A program made the position numbers and the translations under genes. Source: Selaginella moellendorffii (taxonomy: Eukaryota > Streptophyta > Lycopodiopsida > Selaginellales > Selaginellaceae). From it: DNA of 64,000 nucleotides. This document shows, piece after piece, positions 9,668 through 18,957 of this stretch (the stretch's first letter is position 1; every line of letters starts with the position of its first letter). The notes below the pieces were generated by a model. The model searched no databases, was not told where the DNA came from, and worked only from the letters and a program-made list of their open reading frames with translations. The stretch lies in assembly GCF_000143415.4 (NCBI RefSeq), contig NW_003314293.1, forward strand, positions 898,062 to 962,061. Reading direction: 5' to 3'.

Positions 9668-10796
9668 TGTCGCAAATGTGACTTCGGGTATCGAAAGTTA
9701 CCTGTCGACTAGTCCTTACGTACACTCTTACCTTACTGTCACGATGGTAGGAGGTCGGTATTGCTAGACCCGTTATCAGTCTCCGCCTAAGCTAGTTGAG
9801 AAACTAGTCTTCGCGCGTGCACTTGACCAGATGAGCATAAGGAAGGAATTCCTAAGTGTTTATTTAGTCAAGCATACTTGACCTGGTTAGAGAAACTCAT
9901 TCATTGACTTGCACTTGCTAGTGTTGGAAACCCCCGCGATATTGAGTTTGGTCCCTCAATATCGCTAGATGAGAATTTACCGTGTCTGCCAAACACCCTC
10001 GCTACCATGCCCTTTGTTTTGTCCCAAATGCTATTTATGGAAAGTGTCTAAATTTGCTCATTTGGCATATCTACAGAATGTAGAGATTGGCCTGAACACA
10101 ATGGTGTTCGTCCCGTGTCCAAATTCGCATTCTAGGGCCATTCTATATTTAGTAAGTTTTGAGCTTGTCCTATAGACTAACTCCTGATACTAAAGGAGGC
10201 TTGGGGTGAAAGCCCAAAGTGTGTGTTCCTCAGGGGGGGGGGCTGTGGGGGGTTCCAAATGTATAGTAGGGATAGTGGGTAAGTTGGGCATGGCCGACCA
10301 ACCTGAGGCATAGTCTAACTCCCGCTTGCGTGCCTGTCCTTGTTCTGCATCCGGCTTGGGTCTAAGCCCAAGTTCCACACCATGCTAGTTGGTGGAGTAC
10401 CTATATCCTCGCGTTAGGCCACCGGTATACTGAAATAGCGCCAGACTCCATTTGGCTTCGTTTTGCGTGCTGGTCCTGGCATTAGGATGTTGGTTACTCT
10501 AGGACTGTTCCAAGTTGCTCCGGGGTCCTGTCCCTTTGCTCCTTGGGTTGTATGCTCGGGAGTTACTCCGTGGTTCGGTTCCGTCACTCCTCGGCTCCAT
10601 GCTTGGGAGTTTGGCACCGTTCCTTCGTTCAGTGGCCCAAGGCCCTGAAACTCGGGTTCCACACCACTGTCCTTTGGACACGTGGCATGTGACACATGGC
10701 ATTTGTCACGTGGCACAAAGAGGGTTTATGTTCCGCTCCGTGGTTATCCTATGGTAAATCACCATAGGATAAAGGGTAAAAACCACGTGTGATACA
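9668..10796 (+). repeat. 3' LTR of complete L element
   Basis: Starts TGTCGCAAATGTG and ends GATACA, followed by the CTCCG duplication. It differs from the 5' LTR by scattered substitutions and a shorter G run (10 versus 15). The element is therefore not brand new, but it is still well preserved. Confidence 0.92.
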
Positions 10797-10801
10797 CTCC
10801 G

Positions 10802-11087
10802 AGATAGTATACCTTTCAACTTGCTGACATAAAATACCGGATGAATTTTCACCCCAGCTGGTAGTCGCACCCGATAAGCCGCTTTACCAATGCGCTCCAG
10901 CACTTCATATGGACCAGCATATCGATAGAAAAGTTTATCACTCTTCCTTGTCCATAAAGGCACCAAGGTGGTCCGCCGCTCACTTAACGGAAAGATCACT
11001 TGCACAAAGATGAAATCACCCACCTTATATTCCCAAAATTGGCGATGCTCATTAGCAAGCTTCTCCACTCTATCCTGAGCTACATGC
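10802..11087 (-). pseudogene. G1 integrase C-terminal part
   Basis: Reads AQDRVEKLANEHRQF, then KVGDFIFVQ, KLFYRYAGPYEVLERIG and YRVRLPAGVKIHPVFYVS. This is the GPY/F module and tail of Ty3/gypsy integrase. Its frame continues across the L insertion to 3533. The upstream integrase core (about 150 residues, with the catalytic acidic residues) is missing and a T2 element stands in its place. Confidence 0.88.
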
Positions 11088-11696
11088 TTTATCCCCCAAG
11101 GTTCCAAGGATCCACGGTGAGAGTATATCCAAATCTCATCCTATGATCACATACACTACACTCACCCCCCCTGGTTCCAAGGATCCACGGTGAGAGTATA
11201 TCCAAATCTCATCCTATGATCACATGCACTACACTCACCCCCCCTTGAGAGATGTTGTTCTACTGAGCCAAAAGGAACTAGCACCTCCATTTCCAATCTG
11301 AATCTACCAATCCTTCCATTGTGTAGACCAGCTATTCCATGTGAGGCAACTAGTCATCCACCCGTACCACAGTCCCACGATAGATACCTTCGTCCGTGGA
11401 TAAGAGGAAGGACATACGCATGGATGCATAATACGTACGATTTCAAATTTAAGGGTAGGAATATACCTTGCTCAGGGTATATTATATTTTTAAGTAGCCG
11501 GAATCGAACCCGTGCCATTTGCTCTGATACCACATGTAGTGCACCCTATCTCTCTCCCCTTAAGCCAACTGGAAAAGGGGCAATTGCTTGATGAGAGAGC
11601 CCTTAGTAGCTATTTTATCCCCATTTATCCCCCAAGGTTCCAAAGATCCACGATGACAATATATCCAAATCTCATCCCATGATCACATGTGCTACA
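11088..11696 (-). mobile_element. T2: TRIM-like miniature LTR element
   Basis: Minus orientation. The 5' LTR is 11535-11696 (TGTAGCACATG at one end, GTGCACTACA at the other). It is followed by the primer-binding site TGGTATCAGAGC (11521-11532) and a short interior. Next comes a polypurine tract (about 11237-11250, G-rich on the minus strand). The 3' LTR begins at about 11236 but is truncated at 11088. The first part of the 3' LTR plus the polypurine tract is tandemly repeated as a unit of about 72 bp (roughly 11106-11244). There is no coding capacity. No target duplication is visible because the insertion coincides with a deletion of the integrase core. Confidence 0.72.
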
Positions 11697-12085
11697 ATAA
11701 CCCATACTTGCTCCTTTTGCCTCTGTGTTCGTGGCAAACAAGTGATGAAGTCCATAGAGATACTACACCAACGGCTTTGAGGAATAGGTAAAGGTTGCAA
11801 AAGTCCCTCCGACTTCTCCTATGGCACCTTAACCCGCTGACAAAGCTCGCATGATTTACAATACTTGAGGATATCAGCCTTCATATTCCTCCAATAAAAG
11901 TTGCACTTCATCAATTCATACATCTTCTTCCCCCGAAAATGACCGGCCTTTGGACGATCATGATAGTGGAATAAAACTTGAGTAATTAACGCATCCACCC
12001 GTGGCAAATATACACGGCCATTGTAGTAGAGAATCCCATCCACCAATGAGAAAGGGGCTTCCATCTGGTCTCGCAAAGAGGCCAC
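11697..12085 (-). pseudogene. G1 integrase N-terminal zinc-binding region
   Basis: The minus-strand frame holds HYHDRPKAGHFRGKKMYELM and then YCKSCELCQRV, the HHCC zinc-binding domain of retroviral-type integrase. After a stop come [12 protein letters not shown] and [15 protein letters not shown], the start of the catalytic core with its first Asp. The core ends abruptly at the T2 junction. Confidence 0.85.
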
Positions 12086-12118
12086 CTCAGCATCCTGAGT
12101 CTGAGCATGCTCAACCAG

Positions 12119-12660
12119 CTACCCAAACTTGCTGACCACCTTACTCAAATGATAACAAAATCGTGTTTGTAATGTCGTCACATGACGAACAAGAGATAAA
12201 GCATTTGCCACCACATTTGATTTTCCCGGACAATGCTCAATAAGAAATTCCCCAAACTCCATGAGTTTAACCATCCAACGAGCTTGCCTAATATTCAACT
12301 CCTTCTGTGTGAAAAGATACACAAATGGTTTGTGATCTGTCAACACCACGAACACTGCACCATAAAGATAGTGCTGCCACGTCCGCAAAGCATGAACAAT
12401 AAAGAGTAACTCTTGCTTATACAATAGGCTGTCCCTCTTGCATGAGAACTCCTCCCAGTGCATAACCACTCACATCGCATGTCACCTCGTAAGGTTTCGA
12501 TAGATCAGCAATGTGAAGCACTGGAGTCTCGCTCAACAATCGTTTCAGCGCCACAAAACTCTCCTCTTGTGGCTGCTTCCACTCGAATGGCACATTCTTG
12601 CGTACCAACCGTGTCAAAGGAATATCCACCTCGGCAAACTTATGCTGGAAACATTAGTAG
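12119..12660 (-). pseudogene. G1 RNase H domain, frameshifted
   Basis: The first part reads FVALKRLLSETPVLHIADLS and YEVTCDVSGYALGGVLMQEG, with the RNase H Asp in CDVSG. The second part, in another frame, reads YKQELLFIVHALRTWQHYL and FVVLTDHKPFVYLF. A frame change and loss of about 20 residues separate them near 12440. Confidence 0.87.
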
Positions 12661-13440
12661 TAACTAGCCATACCAAGAAAACTGTGCAACTCGGCCACTA
12701 TAGTCGGTGTAGGCCAGTTTTCCACCACAGCCACCTTCCTTGGATTTGTCTTGACACCCTTAGATGTCACAATATGGCCTAGATATTCCACCTCTGACTT
12801 TGCAAATTCACATTTACTCTTCTTTGCATAAAGTTTGCTATCTCGGAGTAACAAAAGAACCTTGCGCAAATGCACCTTATACTCCTCCCTATTCTTGCTA
12901 AAAAGAAGAATATTGTCCAAGAAAATCTCCACAAGCTCATGAAGATAATGCCCAAATACCTCCGTCATTAACCGAGTAAATGTGGCCGGTGCATTCGTCA
13001 AACCAAACGACATAACTGTAAACTCAAAATGTCTGAAGCTTGTGTTGAATGCCATTTTGGAGATACATCCATCATCCATTGCAATCTGATGATATCCACT
13101 CCTTAGATCAATTTTGGTAAACACTCGTGCTTCACCAAGCTTGTTTAGGATATCATCCACATATAGCAATGGCATCTTATCCTTCACTGTCTTTTTGTTC
13201 AAAGTGCGGTAGTCAATATACATCCACATTGAACCATCTTTCTTCTTCACAAGCAAGACCAAAACACCAAACGGGGACTTACTTGGTTGAATATATCCAA
13301 ACTCAAGTAACTCATTGACTTGTCATTGAACTTCTTGCTCCTCCGTATAACTTAACTGAAGTGGACATCAGTAAATTGGCCATGTCCCCGGCTCCAATGT
13401 AATCCCATGCTCCACACCTCATAATGGAGGCAACCCATGA
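12654..13440 (-). pseudogene. G1 reverse transcriptase with altered active site
   Basis: A long open stretch (12654-13262) carries [52 protein letters not shown] and VEYLGHIVTSKGV, the ordered RT motifs of Ty3/gypsy. The catalytic box, normally [YF]xDD, reads FLDN at about 12905-12925, so the second catalytic Asp is Asn. Stops lie just upstream at about 13320 and 13370. Confidence 0.9.
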
Positions 13441-14290
13441 GGAAGTTCAGATGGAAAAACATCAGAAAACTCATCAAGTACATCCCATACTACTGCTTCT
13501 TCCCCACACGTGCCTTGGGCTCCCAAGTCACGAACAAACAGCAAGTAACTCAAAAGTGCTTTTTCATTACAACAAGCCCACTTCAAAGATGTAGCAGAGA
13601 GCATAACAACTAGTTGTTGAATGGATCCACCTTCACCAACCATGGCATCCCAAGAATAAATCCACACGATGGATATCGCAAGATAAAAAGTCTCCACAAG
13701 TGTGGTTTTGCCAACCAACACTTCCAGCCCCTTGACACAAACATCAAAATGCTAAGTAGAGGTAGCTGCACCTTCCACTATGTATAGAAGAATTCTGCGT
13801 GTGACCAGGCCATGCTCCGCAACAAACTTTGCCTAAACAAAGTTGTCATCGCTCCCACTATCTAGTTAAATCCACACTGGATCACCACGGAACACGCCCT
13901 CCAACATTAAAGTTGATTCACATGTATCCTCGAGCTCCATCTTGTTCTACACACAGCTAAGCTGACGAGCAACGATCGAAAGTCTCTTCCTCCAACCAGA
14001 ATGGTTGTTCTCATCATCCTCACGCTGCAAAATTTGCAACTTTTTAGTATCTGACTTACCGTGAAAAGAAGATTGGCCATTCTTCTTGTCCTACTGCTTG
14101 TTCTTCAACTGCAGACAATCAGCTTTGTAGTGTCTAAGTTTGCCGCAATGATAACAACCCTATTTATAATTCTTCACAAAGAACTTCTGCTTCTTGGACC
14201 CCTTTGCATCCGAAGTGCAATCAAGCGACTAATCAAGTGAGTAAGCTTCTCAATATAGTCCCCAAATGTCATTTTCCCTTGCTGGAAATG
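13440..14290 (-). pseudogene. G1 nucleocapsid and protease region, heavily broken
   Basis: By comparison with the plus copy at 43017-44639 this carries the same pre-RT linker, protease ([12 protein letters not shown] survives) and zinc-knuckle stretch, but in several frames. A deletion near 14220 removes the end of gag and the basic linker before the zinc knuckle. Confidence 0.75.
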
Positions 14291-14815
14291 TCAAAGTTCT
14301 ATACGAGCATTCTCCACATCGTAATGAGGGGCAAAACGTAAACGGAAAACAGCCTCAAACTCATCCATGGTAGACATTGGTGGTTTCTTATCCGCAACAC
14401 AAGACTTCCCAAGCCAATTCCACCATCGAAGACCCGCATCACACAAAACCATTGGAATAGCCACTAAAGCCTCTGCATCTAGAGTTCCCCTAGCAGCCAA
14501 GAACTTCTTCACATTGGCTAGCTAAGTGAGACACTCATCCACACCACCATCACCGGAAAAGGTTGGAATCTTGAGTCGATCTACCAAAGAAGGCTTACTT
14601 GGAGCGCTACCCCATCCAACCTTGAGTGCCTCAACACACCCACGCATGGTATCCATCATGCCATGCATCTCGTCTTGCATCTCTTGCTGATTTCGATTAA
14701 AGGCTCGCAGCTCGTGAACCATATCTTGAATGGTTCAAATCTCCACAGCTTCATCAACACCATCATCAGCACCACTATTGACAATAGGATTCCAGCGTTC
14801 AACTTGGTCGGCCAT
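14291..14815 (-). pseudogene. G1 gag, minus copy
   Basis: Starts MADQVERWNPIVN opposite 14815 and runs through EMQDEMHGMMDTMRGCVEAL, SLVDRLKIPTFSGDGGVDE, KKFLAARGTLDAEALVAIP and FRLRFAPHYDVENARIEL. Stops fall at about 14740 and 14520. Here the codon before the AAGGGAAAATG motif is CAG, which shows the ancestral state of the TAG seen at 43005 in the plus copy. Confidence 0.85.
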
Positions 14816-14839
14816 CACAACCAACTCCTCTAATACCAA

Positions 14840-15065
14840 TATTATGATCCAACACAAAAAAGACAGAGATCTAGTCGCCCTAAACTATGTTACACCACCT
14901 CTTGAGGTTCCTCACCACCCAACCACCCCCGAGCTACCTCAAAAGCTCCACTGCACCACTGTGAGCCCTAGGGTAGGTTAAGTCCCTCACCCTAACATGC
15001 CTTAATATATCCTTGAGCCTCCCTTTGACCAATGTTGACCACGTGGTTAAAGTTGGCACCTAACA
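14840..15065 (-). repeat. 5' LTR of the minus-strand G1 element
   Basis: Reverse complement of the G1 LTR. Its start TGTTAGGTGCC is at 15065 and its end is near 14840, followed by a degraded primer site (TGGTATTAGAG). The DNA beyond it (from GGAAGGGCCTTAGG) is the same as that beyond the LTR at 55540. Confidence 0.88.
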
Positions 15066-16200
15066 GGAAGGGCCTTAGGCAAGTTTTCGAGTAGAGGCCG
15101 CATCGAGTGGAGATAATTGCAGAGAACTACCGTAAAGTCTTTCAGTGACAAGTATCCCATACAATTGGTAGGCGTTTTTACTTTTCCAAACTTATTGTGT
15201 TTCATACAGGAGGAAGAATGGACAACAGCTTCAGAGGACTCGGAAGCAGAGCCAGAAAAACGTGAGTCTTCGTCGTTTTATATCAGTAAACTGTGCATTG
15301 AGAACTACTGATGAAACGGCCACTTCTGCTGAACTGGACTCTCCGAGACTTTTTGAGGACAGCAATGACAATCACAACAATGATACTGGTCCTAGCTTTG
15401 AACAAGGAACTGCAAGTTGTGACGAGAGCATTTAACAACCACACAAGCAGGACTGTCTTTTGGCAAACGAAGTTTTCCTGACCTGAATCGGGTTCCTCAG
15501 CCATGTTTTTTATCAATAGCCTCATAGGCTGCCAGCATCTCATCCTTACTTACGGCACAAGGTGCTGGACTCCAATTTATGCTTGCGGTGAAGGGAATAT
15601 CACCCAGTACATCTCCACGTGCTTTACGAATACTGCTGATGGCTGGGATATAAGACCTAAGATTCCCAATCAATCAATCAATCATTGTTTCAACAGTTGA
15701 AACAATGGGGCAGAGTTATTCACGTAAGTTCTTTGTTTTCGATGTTCTGAAGAAATGGTTTTCACTTATGGATGTTTCCTCCGGCCCTTGGACACTGATG
15801 GCAGAGTGGACGGAGATTGAGCACGCCTGGCATAGTTTTGTCGTGAAGAAACAAGAGAGTTATGTAGGCTCGAATGATCACAATGTATGAAAGTAAGTAT
15901 GTGAAATGTTTTGCCACAGTGGTCACGCATTTGTTTTGTGGTCATAGATGTTTAAAGAGCTGCCGGATCGAGCAACAATCATCATGAGCAGCGAAGATGA
16001 ATTCCAGAAACTACAGAGGCTCACCTTGATGGGAAAGCAAAAAGGTTGTTTGGTTTCGTCTTTTTTCTTCCCTACCAGGACACAAGAATGCTGCCTCCAA
16101 TGGAAAGTTTTCAACAAGTATTACCCACTTCTACTGTGCCACCATGACATGATCCACAGATTCAACTTACAGGTCCACGACTAAGTGGACCGCCAATGAC
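15066..16200 (+). pseudogene. Unidentified multi-exon gene relic, copy A
   Basis: Exon-like pieces are seen on the plus strand: IIAENYRKVFQ and KYPIQL (about 15110-15165), TTASEDSEAEPEKR (about 15220-15261), SAELDSPRLFEDSNDN after it, MAEWTEIEHAWHSFVVKKQE (about 15800-15860), and FKELPDRATIIMSSEDEF then LQRLTLMGKQK (about 15950-16045). Short GT-AG gaps fit between several, for example about 15891-15949. Stops occur between the pieces. I do not recognise the protein. The acidic block recurs at 2150-2500 on the minus strand. Confidence 0.5.
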
Positions 16201-16441
16201 TAAAGGCCTCTTTTTTTTACAGAAGTAGTACATTCCATGACCATGACAATGGTCGAGGATTGGAGAGATTTATGAGAAGCTCGGTTTTGCACAAGCCAGT
16301 GAGGACAGATAATGGGGAATAACTTCTTCAGAAAGAAGAAACTAAGAGAACGAGCTTCTTTTTTTCCTTAGATTGCAGGTAACCTTGTTCTGTTTCCAGT
16401 TCCTTTTGGCATTGCCCTTGTGATAGAAACAGAGAAAAGAA

Positions 16442-16860
16442 ATGCCTGTGTCACTGCAAGACAACATTTTGGAGACGGTTCTCAGCTATGTGGACCTGGC
16501 CACCAAGTGACCACATCATGGAAAGCCATCATCAGCAATCCATCCTTTCACCGCCACTGGTGCCAAAACAGTGGCCAGGAATCCTTGCGGCTTATGACTA
16601 GCTCCTTCCCCCACAGTGAGCATTGCCATGCCTAGGATCCATCATGGCCAAAACACAGTGTGAAGTTTCCGAAAATTTCCTCCCACTCAAGTCATTGCTT
16701 CTGCAGGTGGTTTGGTATGTGTCTTCAGGACACACAGGGGCATGGTTGACCATGCTGATGTGTTTCACCTGGTGGTGGGGAATCTAGTGACCCAAGGGTG
16801 GAGTTAACTACCACTGCTCCATTGGGAGGACAGAAAGATATAGTGGGAGTAATCTAACAA
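16442..16860 (+). pseudogene. F-box protein gene relic, copy A
   Basis: MPVSLQDNILETVLSYVDLA is an F-box start. The frame stops at the TGA at 16508 and resumes in another frame with SWKAIISNPSFHRHWCQ, the end of the F-box. Later AGGLVCVFRTHRGMVDHADV and FHLVVGNLVTQGW match the region behind the F-box in plant kelch/F-box-associated proteins. F-box proteins are substrate adaptors of SCF ubiquitin ligases. The copy has several frameshifts and stops and is only part of a usual protein of about 350-400 residues. Confidence 0.72.
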
Positions 16861-17250
16861 TGTTGATATATGTGATTAATCTCATCATACACTTAATAGT
16901 GGACATCACAGCCATGACCACATCCTCACCCTTGTCCTTAAACACAAAAAGCAATAATATCAACCTTCATCAAAATAAAACCATCTCTAATTGGAAATGG
17001 AGTTGAAAGATGTACAATTAAAAGTGGAAGAGCTAATATCTTATAATGTTATGCTAGTCAAAAAGTATAGTCAAAGGTGGCTAGAGCAAGTGTATGCACA
17101 AGTTCCATAAGATTTTGACAAAGTGTTGAATTTGATGCACCCTGATATATTTAGTTTTGCATTAGGCAAAAGGCTCTAGAAGCAAATGCCAAATTATATC
17201 ACTAAGTCAAATAGCCCTTGACAAAGACGATGCAATTGTTGGAAGGCATT
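16861..17250. other. AT-rich non-coding flank of the F-box relic
   Basis: No open frame or repeat is recognised. The L element target site GCATT ends it at 17246-17250. The matching stretch in copy B (57335-57654) lacks about 77 bp between CCCT words. Confidence 0.6.
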
Positions 17251-18957
17251 TGTAGTGTACGTGGTTTTTCCCCTTTATCCTATAGTAATTTACTATAGAA
17301 TAACACCACGAAGCAGAACCTAAACCCTCCATATGCCATGTGTCATATGCCACGTGTCTAAAGGATAGTGGTGTGGAGCCCGAGGTTCAGGGCCACTGAA
17401 CGAAGGAACAGTGCCAAAATCCCAAATATAGAGCTGAGTGACAGAACCAAACCACAGAGCAACTCTCAAGCATACAGCCCAAGGAGTGAAAGGACAGGAG
17501 CCCAAAGCAACTTGGAACAATCCTAGAGCAACTAGCATCCCAATGCCAAAACCAGCACGCAAAACAGAGCCAAATGAAGTTTGGCACTATTTTGGCATAT
17601 CGGTGGCCTAACAGAAGGACATGGGTACTCCACCAGCTAGCATGGAATAGAACTTGGGCTTAGACCCAAACCAGACGCAAAACAAGGACAAACATGCAAG
17701 TGGGAGCCTAGATTATGCCTTAGGTTGGTCGGCCATACCTGACCTACCCACGATCCCTACTATACATTTGGAACCCCCCACAGCCCCCCCCCCCCCCCCC
17801 CCTGAGGAACACATGCTTTATGCTTTCACCTCAAGCCTCCTTTAGTATCAAGAGTTAGTCTTTAGGACAAGCTCAAAACTTACTAAATATGGAATGTCCC
17901 TAGATTGCGAATTTGGACACAAGACAAACACCATTGTGTTCAGGTCAATATCTACATTCCGTAGATAAGTTAAATGAGCAAATCTGGACACTTTCCATAA
18001 ATAGCATTTGGGACCGAAATGAGACTAACACAAAGGGCATGATAGCAAAGGTGTTTGGCAAACACGGTAAGCTATCATCTAACGAATATTGAGGGACCAA
18101 GCTCAATATCACGGGGGTTCCCAACACTAGCAAATACAAGTCAACATCATGAGTTTCTTGTCACCATACCAAGTATGTTTGACTAAATGACAACATAGGA
18201 TTTCCTTTCTTAGTGCCCTTCTCGTCTAAGTGCACATGTGATGACCAGTTTCTCAACTAGCTTAGATTAAGACTAATAAAGGGTCTAGCAATACTGACCT
18301 TTGTAAGTAACCAAAGAGAATGACTTGAGAGATGATCCATGGGGTTTATATATAAAATAGTGCACCCCCTTTTTCAATCAGTTAAGGGTCTTGGGTTAGG
18401 CGTCATTGGGTTTGAATAGTACTGGGCTGGATGACCTCCCGGGAAGTCCAAATTCAGGAGCTTACATTTGGTATCAGAGGGGTCTCAGGTCTGACTCTGT
18501 TGGTTGGCTAAGGGAATCACACCACATGTTGATTAACATCTGGCAAGGGTCCAGTATGCTTCGGCTAGGCTTGACCCAAGGGGTAGGGTGTCAAGAGAGC
18601 GGGGCTCTTGGGAGAGCTGCGGCTCTCAGCTTCAGTTCACGAGGGCGTGAACATGCAGGGAAGCGTGGTGGATTGTAAAGAACCAAAGAGAACGACTTGA
18701 GAGATGATCCATGGGGTTCATATATAGAAGGAAAGGGCCTATGAACAAAAGTGCACTTCCTTTTCCAATCGGTTAAAGGTCTTAGGATACTTGGAGTTAA
18801 GCGTCCTTAGGTTTGAATAATACTGGGCTGGATGACCTCCTAGGAAGTTTAAATTTAAGAGCTTATAACCTCCTACTATTGTGGTAGTAAGGAAAGACTG
18901 TCCATAAGGATTGGCCGAAGGATTGGCCGACAGGTAACGTTCGATACCCGAAGTCAC
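17251..18957 (-). repeat. 3' LTR of L copy A, split by T1
   Basis: Starts as the reverse complement of the LTR end (TGTAGTGTACGTGG). It contains a 19-base C run (17784-17802), which is the G run of the sense strand. The stem-loop near 17275-17300 has A-T pairs where other copies have G-C. A T1 element interrupts it at 18302-18867. Confidence 0.88.
18302..18867 (+). mobile_element. T1 TRIM element, copy in L copy A
   Basis: Terminal repeats begin TGTAAG(T/A)AACCAAAGAG and end GAGCTTACA or its variant GAGCTTATA. A primer site TGGTATCAGAGG follows the first repeat (about 18471). The flanks are ACCTT (18297-18301) and ACCTC (18868-18872), a 5-bp target duplication with one change. The left repeat is shortened relative to the 595-bp copies. 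It is shared with the copy at 58703, so it inserted before the segmental duplication. Confidence 0.85.

Larger units (their letters stand above)
3534..10796 (+). mobile_element. Complete family L element (LARD-type non-autonomous LTR retrotransposon)
   Basis: Two LTRs of about 1.13 kb flank a 5.0 kb interior. The 5' LTR starts TGTCGCGAATGTG at 3534 and ends CGCTACA at 4668. The 3' LTR occupies 9668-10796. A tRNA-type primer-binding site follows the first LTR and a polypurine tract precedes the second. The element is bracketed by the 5-bp target-site duplication CTCCG (3529-3533 and 10797-10801). The interior holds no gag or pol and no frame of useful length. It lies inside the pol gene of the minus-strand G1 element, and removing the element plus one CTCCG restores that frame. 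LARDs are known to depend on proteins supplied by other elements. The helper is not identified here. Confidence 0.93.

Noticed and set aside
11455-11535. A tRNA gene at the GGTTCGATTCC word
   Set aside because: Only the 3' T-arm and acceptor-like part is present. No A box, D arm or anticodon arm can be folded, and the position behind an LTR explains it as a primer-binding site region.
18406-18678. Frame of 90 codons in T1 (related frames at 33364 and 40763)
   Set aside because: It runs through terminal repeat, primer site and interior and is not kept in length between copies. TRIM elements are non-coding.
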